Below are positions 23,936-33,824 of a DNA stretch of 64,000 nucleotides, one piece after another. This stretch comes from Oscillospiraceae bacterium (GTDB taxonomy: Bacteria > Bacillota > Clostridia > Saccharofermentanales > Saccharofermentanaceae): NCBI GenBank assembly GCA_900176545.1, contig FWXP01000006.1, positions 98,701 through 162,700 on the forward strand, read 5' to 3'. Below the pieces are notes generated by a model that saw only the letters and a program-made list of their open reading frames with translations, was not told the origin of the DNA and ran no database searches. Each line of letters opens with the position of its first letter. The first letter of the stretch is position 1. Position numbers and translations under genes: made by a program.

Positions 23936-26338
23936 ATGATACGGATCATCGAAGAAGATAAGCCTTTATTCGTCCTTGATACGGACAATACGACATATGC
24001 CTTCAAGGTGCTGCCGTCAGGGCATCTTGAGCATTTATACTACGGCAGGAAGATCCATATGGATACTTCCGACGGCCTTGCTGAGCCTAAGGGATTCCCC
24101 GCAGGCAATACCGCCGTTCCGGATAAGGATCATGGTGATATCACTTTGGAAGACCTTCGCCTGGAGATGAGTTCCTACGGCAAGGGAGACATAAGAGAAG
24201 CCTTTATAGAGCTTCGAAATGCAGACGGAAGCGCTACATCTAACTTCCTGTACGATTCATATGAGAAGAGCAAGGGCAGCGCTGAGCCTGACGATAAGGA
24301 CAGCGACGAGGAAGTGCTTCCCAAGTCCTACGGAGAGGAAGCCGAGATCATTACCGTCAAGCTCATAGACAGCGACAACAGCCTGGAGTTAGATCTTGTA
24401 TATACGGTATATCCTTCCTGTGATGTGATCACGCGCTATGCGGTCCTTAAGAATAACGGCGAGGGCGATATCAACATAGATAAGATCATGAGCTGCCAGA
24501 TCGACTTCGATCCGGGCGACTATGTATTTACGACATTCACCGGAGCGTGGGCACGGGAGATGAAGAAGACCGATATGGCCGTCGGCGGCGCAAGGCTCAT
24601 AAATTCCTCCGTCACGGGCTCTTCCTCCAACAGGGCTAATCCTTTCGTGATGGTATCGAAGAAAGGCTGTATGGAGGACTTCGGCGAAGTATATGCATTT
24701 AACCTCGTATACAGCGGCAACCACTATGAGTCTGTAGAAAAGAGTTCGCACGGCAAGGTAAGATTCCTTTCCGGCATCAACCCTACGGGGTTCACTTGGA
24801 GACTTCAGAAAGGAGAGTCCTTCGCCAGCCCCGAAGCGGTCATGACATATTCATGTTCGGGATATAACGGAATGAGCGGAAAGATGCACGACTTCGTGTC
24901 TGAGCATATACTGCGCGGCCCGTGGAAGGACAGACTTCGGCCCGTTCTTCTAAATTCCTGGGAAGCGGCGTACTTTAATATCAGTGAGAGCAAGCTCCTG
25001 CGCCTGGCTCGCAAGGCAAAGAGCGTCGGAATCGAGCTGTTCGTCATGGATGACGGCTGGTTCGGCCAAAGAGACGATGACTCAAGGTCATTAGGCGACT
25101 GGTACCCGGATAAGAAGAAGCTCCCGAACGGGATAAAGGGCCTGTGTGACAAGATAAGAGCCCTGGGTCTGGAGTTCGGTATCTGGGTGGAGCCCGAGAT
25201 GGTAAACGAGGATTCTGATCTTTACAGAGCGCATCCTGACTGGGCCATAAGGATCCCCGGGAAGGCTCATTCGACGGGAAGGAACCAGATGATCCTGGAT
25301 CTTACAAGAAGAGATGTCCAGGACTATATAACGGATGCCATGAGAAAAGTATTCTCTTCGGCTGATATCTCCTATGTTAAGTGGGACATGAACCGCATCT
25401 TCACTGACGTCTTCTCAGAGGGCCTGCCGTCTGACAGACAGGGCGAAGTATTCCACAGATATATCCTGGGCCTTTATCGCATAATGAGGACCCTTACAAG
25501 GGAATTCCCGGAGATACTCTTCGAGGGGTGTGCATCGGGAGGCAACAGGTTCGACTTAGGTATCCTCTCGTTCTTCTCTCAGATATGGGCAAGCGACGAT
25601 ACGGATGCGGCGGCCAGGGCAGAGATACAGACAGGCTACAGCTACGGCTATCCCATGAGATGCGTAACGGCTCATGTATCGGATGTACCTAATCATCAGA
25701 CCCTCCGCAGGACTCCCATAGAGACGAGGTTCAATGTGGCTTCCTTCGGAGTCCTGGGCTACGAGTGCAATCTCTGCGACATGAAGAAGGAAGACGTGGC
25801 AGCCGTAAGAGAGCAGATCTCCTTCTACAAGGCTCATAGGGAGACCTTGCAGCACGGCAGGTTCTACAGACAGGATAAAGGTGACGGCGAAGGACACGGT
25901 ATGGGACTTCTCGAACGTTCTCCCGAGGAAGATATCTCATGGACGACAGTATCCGAAGATAAGAAGAATGCGGTAGCCATGACCATGCAGATCAATGTCC
26001 GTCCCAACGCGAAGTGGAGGATCTTAAGGCCTAAGGGATTAAAGGAAGATCAGAAATATATCTTCAAGGGAAGAAAGACAGACTTCGACCTTAGAAACTT
26101 CGGAGGTCTTGTGAACTTCATAGCGCCCTTCCATGTGAAGCCTGACGGATTTATCCACGGCATCCTCTCTAAGTTCGTTAAGATGCATGCCGAGGAAGAG
26201 GAGCATGTGATGTACGGGGACGCCATGATGTATGCGGGCGTTCATCTGAAGAATGCTTTCGCGGGGTGTGGATATAACGACGAAGTGGCATATTATCCCG
26301 ACTTCGGTTCTAGGATCTACACTATCGATCAGCAGTAG
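23936..26338 (+). CDS. Alpha-galactosidase, glycoside hydrolase family 36
   Basis: This 800-residue GH36 enzyme lacks a signal peptide and so acts in the cytosol on imported galactosides. The (beta/alpha)8 domain shows FVMDDGWFG, the nucleophile Asp484 in YVKWDMNR, and the acid/base Asp554 in WASDDTDA. GCASGGNRFD precedes the latter. It is somewhat longer than the common ~730 residues, partly because of an acidic Ser/Asp/Glu-rich segment near residues 105-140. It begins one base after the transporter stop and ends the operon. Galactose released here would pass to the divergently encoded galactokinase. Confidence 0.93.
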   Translation: MIRIIEEDKPLFVLDTDNTTYAFKVLPSGHLEHLYYGRKIHMDTSDGLAEPKGFPAGNTAVPDKDHGDITLEDLRLEMSSYGKGDIREAFIELRNADGSATSNFLYDSYEKSKGSAEPDDKDSDEEVLPKSYGEEAEIITVKLIDSDNSLELDLVYTVYPSCDVITRYAVLKNNGEGDINIDKIMSCQIDFDPGDYVFTTFTGAWAREMKKTDMAVGGARLINSSVTGSSSNRANPFVMVSKKGCMEDFGEVYAFNLVYSGNHYESVEKSSHGKVRFLSGINPTGFTWRLQKGESFASPEAVMTYSCSGYNGMSGKMHDFVSEHILRGPWKDRLRPVLLNSWEAAYFNISESKLLRLARKAKSVGIELFVMDDGWFGQRDDDSRSLGDWYPDKKKLPNGIKGLCDKIRALGLEFGIWVEPEMVNEDSDLYRAHPDWAIRIPGKAHSTGRNQMILDLTRRDVQDYITDAMRKVFSSADISYVKWDMNRIFTDVFSEGLPSDRQGEVFHRYILGLYRIMRTLTREFPEILFEGCASGGNRFDLGILSFFSQIWASDDTDAAARAEIQTGYSYGYPMRCVTAHVSDVPNHQTLRRTPIETRFNVASFGVLGYECNLCDMKKEDVAAVREQISFYKAHRETLQHGRFYRQDKGDGEGHGMGLLERSPEEDISWTTVSEDKKNAVAMTMQINVRPNAKWRILRPKGLKEDQKYIFKGRKTDFDLRNFGGLVNFIAPFHVKPDGFIHGILSKFVKMHAEEEEHVMYGDAMMYAGVHLKNAFAGCGYNDEVAYYPDFGSRIYTIDQQ

Positions 26339-26341
26339 ATA

Positions 26342-27802
26342 TCAGCTCTTCTTCATCCTTGTCGTAATGCCCTTATATAGCTTGGGGTGGAAGAGGATAA
26401 GGATAGGGAACAGCTCGAGCCTTCCTGCCAGCATATCAAGCATAAGGACATACTTGGAGAAGTTGCTGAAGAAGCCGTAGTTGCATGTAGGTCCTACCAT
26501 GGAAAGGCCGGGACCGATGTTATTAAGGGTCGCAAGTACTGCGGTAAATGTCGTTACCAGGTCGTGTCCGTCAAGGGCAAGAAGGAACATTGATCCCATG
26601 AGCACGGAGAAGAATGTGATGAGATAAACGTTGATGGAACGTACTACATCGTGCTCTACGGGCCTGCCGTCAATCGTGATCTTACGGACTACCTTGGGGT
26701 GGATATAGGAAGCGAATTCCTTGCGGATAGACTTAAGAAGTACCATAAAGCGGGATACCTTAACGCCGCCTCCGGTGCTTCCCGCGCAGGCGCCGACGGT
26801 CATAAGAAGGATAAGAGTGAGCTTACTTAATGTGGGCCACGTATCAAAGTCGGTGGAGCCGAATCCCGTAGAAGATACGAGGGATGCCACCTGGAAGAAG
26901 GAATGGGTAAGAGCTTCTCCCGCCGTATCATACATACGCATGACGTTAAGGAAGATCACCACCGTAGCAGTACCTATCAGGATCAGGTAGTGACGGACTT
27001 CCTCGAAGCCGAAGACCTTCTTGAACTCCTTAAGGAGCACATAGTAGTAAGCATTGAAGTTTACTCCGAAGAGCACCATGAAGATCGCCGCTACCCACTG
27101 TATATATGCGGAGTAGGAAGCAAAGCTGTCGTTCTTTATGCCGAATCCTCCCGTACCTGCAGTACCGAAGGAGAGGGTAGATGCCTCAAATAAGGTCATG
27201 CCGCCTGCCATGAGGAGGATGATCTCGATTACCGTCATCACAAGATAGATAAGATATAAGATCCTGGCCGTGTGCTTTATCTTGGGAACGAGCTTACCTA
27301 CCGAAGGTCCGGGGCTCTCTGCTCTCATGAGGTTGATGTTGGAGCCGCCGCTCATGGGGATGACCGCAAGAAGGAATACGAGGACTCCCATGCCGCCTAA
27401 CCAGTGAGTAAAGGATCTCCAGAACAATGCCGTGTGTGAGAGGGGTTCTACTTCCGAGAGGATACTTGCTCCCGTCGTGGTAAATCCCGATACAGTCTCA
27501 AAGAGAGCGTCCGTGAAGGAAGGTATCTCGCCCGTGATAAAGAAGGGGAGACATCCGCCGAGGCTCATGACGATCCATGAAAGGGATGTCGCTACACAGC
27601 CTTCCTTCAGGTAGATGATCGTATCCTTGGGCTTGAAGAGTGAACCTAAGGTGCCGATGACCATAAGGGCCAGGGCGATAAAGAGATAGATGATACCTAC
27701 CTCTTCGCGATAGATGAGAGATACGATACACGGGAGCAGTAAAAATGCGCCTTCGATTCGAAGGACCTGTGCCAGTGTGTATCTTATCATCGGTATGTTC
27801 AT
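26342..27802 (-). CDS. trkH: Potassium uptake protein TrkH
   Basis: This is a 486-residue integral membrane protein of the TrkH/KtrB superfamily. It has four repeats of a membrane helix, pore loop, helix unit with selectivity-filter Gly residues (for example TVSGFTTTGAS, TAGTGGFG, LVSSTGFGS and LNNIGPG). It forms the K+ channel-like transporter gated by TrkA. The start at 27802 lies 19 bp after the trkA stop codon, so the two genes form an operon. A longer in-frame start would overlap trkA without a ribosome site. Confidence 0.93.
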   Translation of the reverse strand: MNIPMIRYTLAQVLRIEGAFLLLPCIVSLIYREEVGIIYLFIALALMVIGTLGSLFKPKDTIIYLKEGCVATSLSWIVMSLGGCLPFFITGEIPSFTDALFETVSGFTTTGASILSEVEPLSHTALFWRSFTHWLGGMGVLVFLLAVIPMSGGSNINLMRAESPGPSVGKLVPKIKHTARILYLIYLVMTVIEIILLMAGGMTLFEASTLSFGTAGTGGFGIKNDSFASYSAYIQWVAAIFMVLFGVNFNAYYYVLLKEFKKVFGFEEVRHYLILIGTATVVIFLNVMRMYDTAGEALTHSFFQVASLVSSTGFGSTDFDTWPTLSKLTLILLMTVGACAGSTGGGVKVSRFMVLLKSIRKEFASYIHPKVVRKITIDGRPVEHDVVRSINVYLITFFSVLMGSMFLLALDGHDLVTTFTAVLATLNNIGPGLSMVGPTCNYGFFSNFSKYVLMLDMLAGRLELFPILILFHPKLYKGITTRMKKS

Positions 27803-27821
27803 CGTTGCTCTTCCGTATTCT

Positions 27822-29207
27822 TTACTTAAGTATATTGGTGATATCGGTAAATCCCAGGCGCGTTGTAACGACCATGACGCTGTCACCTACGGAGATCTTA
27901 TCGTTACCTGTAGGGATGATGGTCTTGCCGTCGTGGATTATGAACGATATGAGGAGATTGTCCTTGAGCTTTAAGTCACGAAGCTCCTTGCCTGTAAGCT
28001 CGGATTCGTTGGTGACCTTGAACTCTATAGCCTCGGCCCTGGAGCCGAACATGTGGTAGAGAGTCTCGATATTGCTGTCCTTAGCCGCGGAACGTGCTCT
28101 TACATAAGCGATTATCGCCTCTGAAGTAACATATCTGGGATAGACGACGCTTCCTAAGTCCAGCTTGCTTATGACTTTTGAGAAGCCGGAGCGGTTGATC
28201 TTGGTGATGAGCTTGGCGTCCGAAATGCTCTTTACGTGCAAAGAGAGCATGACATTCTCTTCGTCGATACCCGTAAGGGGTACGAAGGATTCGCACCCCA
28301 GGATGCCTTCTTCCTTGAGAAGAGCGGGATCCGTTCCGTCGCCGTTTATTATGAGAGCCCTGGGGAGAAGTTCCACAAGTTCTTCGCATCTTGTCCTGGA
28401 GCGCTCGATGATCTTAACGTCGATACCGTTCCTTATGAGCTGGTCGGCCAGATAATATGCTGCGCGGCCGCCTCCGATGATCATAGTGTTCTTTACCTGC
28501 TTCGTGTCGAAACCGATAAGGTTCAGGAAGTAGGTGGCAGCCTTGTGGGTGGCTACAAAGGATATATTGTCTCCCGCCTTGAGGACGAAGTCGCCTCGGG
28601 GGATAGTAACGTCATTATCTCGCTCGACGGCGCAGATAAGGATATCGTTAGTAAGGTTCTTACCTAAATCGTAGATAGCCATGCCGTCCAGCTTATTGCC
28701 CTCGGGGATCTTGAGCTTTACTATCTCGGCCTGGCCGTGGGCAAATGAGTTGATCTCAAGGGCTGTAGGAAGATAGAGAAGTCTCGCCATCTCCTTGGCG
28801 GACTCGAGCTCGGGATTGATGATCATGGCAAGTCCGAGCTTCTCGCGAAGGTAATTGACCTCCTTGCTGTAGTCGGGAGTACGTACCCTGGCGATGGAGG
28901 CGCAGTTAGAAAACTGGCTGGCTATCGTACAGCAGAGGAGATTGAGCTCGTCGGATTCCGTTACGGCAATGATAAGATCGGCATCATTGATGCCGGCCTC
29001 GGCCTGCGTGGTGTAGCTGGCGCCGTTGCCTACGCATCCCATTATGTCGTAATTGCTGCTGATCTCCCTGACCTTATATGCGTCCTGGTCTACGATGGTG
29101 ACATCGTGACCTTCGTTGCTGAGCTGTTCGACGAGTGTACGTCCGACCTTGCCGGCACCTACAATTATGATCCTCAATCCGGAAGAGGACTGACCTTTGA
29201 GCTTCAT
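27822..29207 (-). CDS. trkA: Trk potassium transporter regulatory subunit TrkA
   Basis: This 461-residue cytosolic protein has two RCK units, each with an NAD-binding Rossmann motif (IIIVGAGKVGRTL near the N terminus; TMIIGGGRAAYYLADQL near the middle) followed by a TrkA-C domain. It binds TrkH and gates potassium uptake in response to nucleotides. The start at 29207 was chosen for the GGAGGG site 5 bp upstream. It is the first gene of the trkA-trkH operon. Confidence 0.93.
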   Translation of the reverse strand: MKLKGQSSSGLRIIIVGAGKVGRTLVEQLSNEGHDVTIVDQDAYKVREISSNYDIMGCVGNGASYTTQAEAGINDADLIIAVTESDELNLLCCTIASQFSNCASIARVRTPDYSKEVNYLREKLGLAMIINPELESAKEMARLLYLPTALEINSFAHGQAEIVKLKIPEGNKLDGMAIYDLGKNLTNDILICAVERDNDVTIPRGDFVLKAGDNISFVATHKAATYFLNLIGFDTKQVKNTMIIGGGRAAYYLADQLIRNGIDVKIIERSRTRCEELVELLPRALIINGDGTDPALLKEEGILGCESFVPLTGIDEENVMLSLHVKSISDAKLITKINRSGFSKVISKLDLGSVVYPRYVTSEAIIAYVRARSAAKDSNIETLYHMFGSRAEAIEFKVTNESELTGKELRDLKLKDNLLISFIIHDGKTIIPTGNDKISVGDSVMVVTTRLGFTDITNILK

Positions 29208-29356
29208 TATCCCTCCATGATCCGTGCTAAACGGGCGAATCTCTTTATTACGCGTGTGATTAATAATATACAACAGGAAACCCGATTATGCCACCGTTCC
29301 GGCCATCCGAGGATGTGTCAAAAATGGTATAGGATAGTTCAAAAAGCGTTCATAAT

Positions 29357-29374
29357 TTAATCACAAGTGATTAA
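29357..29374. promoter_or_regulatory. Perfect palindrome in the trkA-CAP gene divergent region
   Basis: TTAATCACAAGTGATTAA is an 18-nt perfect inverted repeat in the 242-bp divergent intergenic region. A degenerate half (GTGTGATTAAT) lies about 100 bp to the left, close to the trkA start. It is the size of a dimeric regulator site; the regulator is unknown. Confidence 0.45.
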
Positions 29375-29449
29375 CGGAATGATTTTTCCGAGTTCACATG
29401 ACCACTTTATCCTATAGGTGTGAGTGAAGCATGATAGGAGGCGGACGAT

Positions 29450-30334
29450 ATGAAGAAGTACACTATTTACGAATCAGTCTCAGCGGGTCTACTTGTTGTT
29501 TCCATATTGATCTCCGGGGCAAAGATGTCCGGCAGAGAGTCCCTCCTGGACGTTCGTGAGCAGGCTTCTTCTACGGATGCCCCTGTCGCGCTTCACATCG
29601 ATACACAATCATTGATCTCTTCTGAGACTAATGCATCGGTCGAAAATTCCAGTGCCGCTGAGCTCCTGGAAAAGAGTACCCCCGATGAGATACAGGCAGA
29701 AGAGACGGAACCTGAGATCGTCGAAATCGAGGAAGAGGCGCAGGATGAGGCCCAGCCCGCTGAGTACACGGTTCAGGAGACGGCAGCTGCGGAAGCAGAG
29801 CAGGTTATGGATGAGAGTGTTCGGGAGTCCGAGGAAACGACTTCTGAGGAGGGTAGTTCCCCCGCAGAGCCTTCAGAGACAACAGTCGTCGTTGAGACCG
29901 TTGCAGCTGAAGAGACTGTAGAGGAACAGGTCGTTCCCGAAGAGACACCGGCTCCCGAGCCCGCAGCTCCTTCTATCAATTATCCTCCCGCAGGAACAGT
30001 AGAGTATGAGCTCTTTATCCTCATCAACAATGAGAGAGCAGCTCACGGATTGGCTCCCTTGAGCTGGAGCGGTTCCCTTGCGGATTGTGCATATGTAAGA
30101 GCATCTGAGTGCGTGGATTGCTTTTCCCACACAAGACCTGACGGTTCTGACTGGTATACTGTCAATCCTTCCATAATGTACGGTGAGAACCTTGCAACAG
30201 GTCAGGAGACGGCACAGCAGGTATTTGATGACTGGATGGCTTCTCCGGGTCACAGGGACAACATCTTAGGTCCCTACACCACATACGGATCAGCAAGAGT
30301 AGGTAATACCTGGGCACAGGAATTCGGTTATTGA
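29450..30334 (+). CDS. Secreted CAP-domain (SCP/PR-1-like) protein
   Basis: This is a 294-residue protein. An N-terminal signal or anchor segment (about residues 9-24) is followed by a ~140-residue low-complexity linker rich in Glu, Ala, Pro, Thr and Val. A C-terminal CAP domain begins at ~181 (LFILINNERAAHGLAPLSW ... CFSHTRPDG ... YGENLATG ... DDWMASPGHRDNIL). The domain's His and Glu residues that form the CAP cavity are present. Such proteins are exported by many Clostridia and have no firmly known function. An AGGAGG site precedes the start. Confidence 0.85.
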   Translation: MKKYTIYESVSAGLLVVSILISGAKMSGRESLLDVREQASSTDAPVALHIDTQSLISSETNASVENSSAAELLEKSTPDEIQAEETEPEIVEIEEEAQDEAQPAEYTVQETAAAEAEQVMDESVRESEETTSEEGSSPAEPSETTVVVETVAAEETVEEQVVPEETPAPEPAAPSINYPPAGTVEYELFILINNERAAHGLAPLSWSGSLADCAYVRASECVDCFSHTRPDGSDWYTVNPSIMYGENLATGQETAQQVFDDWMASPGHRDNILGPYTTYGSARVGNTWAQEFGY

Positions 30335-30368
30335 TCGATTGTTCAAAAGATCGAAAGGTTTTGTCAAT

Positions 30369-30406
30369 ATAGGTATTTGTCACGGTGTGGCGGATACCTA
30401 TATAAT
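30369..30406 (+). promoter_or_regulatory. Promoter of the DUF3737 gene, overlapped by an inverted repeat
   Basis: TTGTCA (30377-30382) and TATAAT (30401-30406) are 18 bp apart. ATAGGTAT (30369-30376) immediately upstream of the -35 box and ATACCTAT at the spacer end form an 8-bp inverted repeat that brackets the -35 and spacer. A regulator binding this repeat would directly control the promoter. Confidence 0.6.
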
Positions 30407-30440
30407 TTTGTCAGAATAAAAATCACGGAAGGTATGAGCC

Positions 30441-31280
30441 ATGGAGACTTTAAGAAGAGGATTTTACACGGGAGAACGAGCTCTCTTTCACGAATCTGAC
30501 AAGAGGATAGAGGAGGCGATCTTCGACGACGGCGAATCGCCCTTGAAGCACAGCAGCAATATCGAACTTGTAAATACGTCCTTCAAGTGGAAGTACCCCC
30601 TCTGGTATTCAAAGGATATAAGTCTCAAGGACTGCCGTATGTTCGAGATGGCCAGGGCAGGGATCTGGTATACGAACGACCTTAAGATGGAAGACGTGAT
30701 CATCGAAGCGCCCAAGACTTTCAGGCGTTGTAACAATGTTACCCTCAAAAATGTCAACATGTATAACGCCGCAGAGACGCTCTGGTCCTGCAGCAACATG
30801 AAGATGAAGAACGTCACCGCCAAGGGCGATTACTTTGCCATGAACAGCTCCGATATGACTATCGATAACTTAGAGCTGGTGGGCAACTACGGCTTTGACG
30901 GCTGCAGCAATATAACGATCACGAACTCCAGGATGCTCACCAAGGATGCCTTCTGGAACTGCAGGAACATCACCGTGAAGGATTCGTACATATGCGGCGA
31001 GTACTTAGGCTGGAATTCAGAGAACCTGGTATTCGAGAACTGCACCATCGAGAGCCTTCAGGGCATGTGCTACATAAAGGGTCTTGTCATGAAGGACTGT
31101 AAGCTCATAAATACGACCCTGGCATTTGAATATTCCGATGCGGATGCTAAGATAGAGGGCCATATAGATAGCGTAAAGAACCCTTCTTCGGGTAAGATAG
31201 AGGCAGGCTCCATAGGAGAGCTCATAATGGAAGAGGAACGGGTCGATATAAAGGCGACGAAGATAATCACGAAAGGCTGA
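30441..31280 (+). CDS. DUF3737 right-handed beta-helix-like protein
   Basis: This 279-residue protein is built from short repeats of ~20 residues with Asn, Thr and hydrophobic rungs (for example NVTLKNVNMYNA, NMKMKNVTAKGD, NITITNSRMLT), as expected of a parallel beta helix. The N-terminal YTGERALFHESDKRIEEAIFDDGESPLKHS is typical of DUF3737 proteins. Their function is unknown. The protein has no signal peptide. It is followed after 1 bp by the MalY-type lyase gene. Confidence 0.85.
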   Translation: METLRRGFYTGERALFHESDKRIEEAIFDDGESPLKHSSNIELVNTSFKWKYPLWYSKDISLKDCRMFEMARAGIWYTNDLKMEDVIIEAPKTFRRCNNVTLKNVNMYNAAETLWSCSNMKMKNVTAKGDYFAMNSSDMTIDNLELVGNYGFDGCSNITITNSRMLTKDAFWNCRNITVKDSYICGEYLGWNSENLVFENCTIESLQGMCYIKGLVMKDCKLINTTLAFEYSDADAKIEGHIDSVKNPSSGKIEAGSIGELIMEEERVDIKATKIITKG

Positions 31281-31281
31281 T

Positions 31282-32454
31282 ATGAAGTACGATTTCGATA
31301 AGGTAACTGACAGGAAGGGCACGGAGAGCCTTAAGTGGGAGAAGGCCAAGGGCATGCTCCCCATGTGGGTTGCCGATATGGATATAGAGACATTCCCGGG
31401 TATACAGAAGGCCATTGAGAAGCGCGCTTCACACGGCATCTACGGCTACAGCGATTATTCCGAAGAATGGAACGATGCTTATATCTACTGGTGGGAGACA
31501 AGGCATGACTTCAAGATACAGAAGGACTGGCTCATATTCGTGACGGGTGTGGTACCCGCCATATCTTCCGCGGTAAGAAAGCTCACTACCCCGGGGGAGA
31601 ACGTACTTATCCAGACTCCCGTATATCCCGTATTCTTCAACTCCATCCTCAATAACGGCAGGAGAGTAGTGGAGAACAAGCTCATCTATAACAAGGACAA
31701 GCACGAATACAGTATCGACTGGGACGATCTTGTAGCAAAGCTTAGAGATCCCCAGACTACCCTCATGGTCTTCTGTAATCCCCAGAACCCTTCGGGCAAT
31801 ATCTGGGATAAGGATACACTTACGAGGATAGGCGAGCTCTGCAAGAAATTCCACGTGCGCGTAGTATCGGACGAGATCCACTGCGATATAACGGCTCCGG
31901 GGAAGGAATATATCCCTTTCGCTTCGGTGTCAGAGACCAACCGTGAGATAAGCGTTACATGCATAGCTCCTACGAAGACCTTTAATATCGCGGGTATCCA
32001 GACGGCAGCCATGGTGATCCCGGACCCGGACCTTCGCCACAAGATGTGGAGGGGCGTAAATACCGACGAAGTAGGAGAGGGCAACTGCTTTGCCTCCGTA
32101 GCGGTAAAGGCCGCATATACGAAGCAGGGCGGGGAGTGGCTCGACCAGCTCCGTAAGTATCTCTGGGAGAACAGGAAGATCGCCGAGCAGTATATAAAGG
32201 CCAATATCCATTCCCTGAAGACCATCTCGTCGGACGCATCCTATCTCATGTGGGTGGACTGCTCTGGGATAACAAACGACAGTGACAGATTCGTAGAACA
32301 CCTGGAGAAGAATGCGGGCCTTATGCTCAATTCCGGCAAGCTCTTCGGAGGTAACGGCGATAAGTTCGTAAGGATCAACCTCGCATGCCCGAGGTCCCTT
32401 CTCGAGGAAGGCCTCAACAGGCTTTATAACGGAACAAAGATATATCATGAATAA
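31282..32454 (+). CDS. MalY/PatB-type cystathionine beta-lyase (PLP aminotransferase fold)
   Basis: This 390-residue fold-type I PLP enzyme opens with YDFDKVTDRKGTESLKWE and has MLPMWVADMDIE, both typical of the MalY/PatB group. The substrate and PLP motifs FCNPQNPSG and VVSDEIHCDI are present, and the PLP lysine is in APTKTFNIAG. Members cleave cystathionine to homocysteine, pyruvate and ammonia. Some act as regulators, like E. coli MalY. It overlaps the MATE gene by 8 bp, so the pair is co-translated. Confidence 0.9.
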   Translation: MKYDFDKVTDRKGTESLKWEKAKGMLPMWVADMDIETFPGIQKAIEKRASHGIYGYSDYSEEWNDAYIYWWETRHDFKIQKDWLIFVTGVVPAISSAVRKLTTPGENVLIQTPVYPVFFNSILNNGRRVVENKLIYNKDKHEYSIDWDDLVAKLRDPQTTLMVFCNPQNPSGNIWDKDTLTRIGELCKKFHVRVVSDEIHCDITAPGKEYIPFASVSETNREISVTCIAPTKTFNIAGIQTAAMVIPDPDLRHKMWRGVNTDEVGEGNCFASVAVKAAYTKQGGEWLDQLRKYLWENRKIAEQYIKANIHSLKTISSDASYLMWVDCSGITNDSDRFVEHLEKNAGLMLNSGKLFGGNGDKFVRINLACPRSLLEEGLNRLYNGTKIYHE

Positions 32455-33817
32455 GAACATCAGTAATAAAGACTTTTACGGTAAGCTCGTAAAGCTTATC
32501 CTTCCAATGACGCTCCAGAACTTTATGTTCGCACTGATCCCGGTGTCGGATACCCTGATGCTGGTCTCATTGGATCAGGATCAGATGAGCGCGGTATCAC
32601 TTGCTTCCCAGGCGATGTTCGTCCTGAACATGTTCCTCTATGCCCTTATAAGCGGCATGAGCATGTTCGCCGCACAGTACTGGGGCAAGAAGGATATAAA
32701 GTCCATAGAGAAGATCCTGGGATATACCCTTAGGATAACGCTCCCCATGGTATTCATATTCTTTGCCATGGCACTCTTCTGTCCCCTGGGCATAATGCGG
32801 ATCTTCACGAACGTTCCTTCCATAATCGAATACGGTATAGGATATCTGAGGTTTGTGGCACTGGCTTATATCCTGGACGGTCTTGCCCAGGTATTGGCGG
32901 CTATCTTAAAGAACGTGGAGCTCGTCAAGGAGAGCACGATAATAAGTGTCTTCATGGTAGTTACCAACATAGGCCTTAACGCGGTATTTATCTTCGGACT
33001 CCTGGGTGCTCCCGCCATGGGTGCCAGAGGTGCGGCTCTTGCTACTACGGCAGCTTCCGCCATCGGATTTGTCGGAGCCCTTATAGTGCTCAGGACCAAG
33101 AGTAAAGTGCAGATCGATATAAAACTCATATTCCGTACGGATAAGGAGCTTAGAAGCGACTTTTCCAAGTACTCCGGACCTCTTCTTGCAAATAATCTCT
33201 TCTGGGGATTGGGCTTTACCATGATCTCTGTCATCATCGGACACTTAGGAGGCGATGCAGTCGCAGCCAATGCGGTGGCGGCTCAGGTCAAGGATCTCGT
33301 ATCCTGCTTCTGCTTCGCTCTTGCGGCAGGCGGTTCCATCGTCGTAGGCAACGAGCTCGGCGCGGGTAACCTGGAGAAGGCAAGGGATTACGGTGACAGG
33401 CTCTTTAAGATCTCGGTCGTGAGCGGCCTTATCTTAGGAGCCATAACGGCAGCTCTTACTCCCGTGATACTTGCCATGGTAGACCTTACACCCGCGGCAG
33501 AGAAATATCTTATGTGGATGCTCCTTATGTGCCTTTACTACATCATGGGAAGGTCCATTAATTCCGTTGTGATAAGCGGCATCTTCGCCGCAGGAGGAGA
33601 TACCAAGTTCGGCATGATCTGCGACACCGTGACCATGTGGGGCTTTATCGTACCTATAGGTGCGCTCCTTGCTTTCATCATCAGGATCCCCGTAGTGTGG
33701 GTCTGCTTCTTCCTCTACCTCGACGAGATGGTAAAGATACCGGTAGTCTACAAGCACTATAAGAAATATAAATGGGTCAAGAACCTGGTAGATAAGACAG
33801 TACCGGCAGAAGCATAA
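32447..33817 (+). CDS. MATE family efflux transporter
   Basis: This is a 456-residue protein with twelve predicted membrane helices in two related halves. Typical MATE motifs include LPMTLQNFMFALIPVSDTLM in helix 1 and the second-half LANNLFWGLGFTMISVIIGHLGGDAVAA. It exports cationic drugs or metabolites using Na or H gradients; the substrate is unknown. The next gene begins behind a separate copper-type promoter. Confidence 0.9.
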   Translation: MNKNISNKDFYGKLVKLILPMTLQNFMFALIPVSDTLMLVSLDQDQMSAVSLASQAMFVLNMFLYALISGMSMFAAQYWGKKDIKSIEKILGYTLRITLPMVFIFFAMALFCPLGIMRIFTNVPSIIEYGIGYLRFVALAYILDGLAQVLAAILKNVELVKESTIISVFMVVTNIGLNAVFIFGLLGAPAMGARGAALATTAASAIGFVGALIVLRTKSKVQIDIKLIFRTDKELRSDFSKYSGPLLANNLFWGLGFTMISVIIGHLGGDAVAANAVAAQVKDLVSCFCFALAAGGSIVVGNELGAGNLEKARDYGDRLFKISVVSGLILGAITAALTPVILAMVDLTPAAEKYLMWMLLMCLYYIMGRSINSVVISGIFAAGGDTKFGMICDTVTMWGFIVPIGALLAFIIRIPVVWVCFFLYLDEMVKIPVVYKHYKKYKWVKNLVDKTVPAEA

Positions 33818-33824
33818 CATAATA

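Noticed and set aside
26342..27886. Using the longest frame start for trkH
   Set aside because: The extra 28 residues lie inside the trkA coding end and lack both a ribosome site and resemblance to TrkH.
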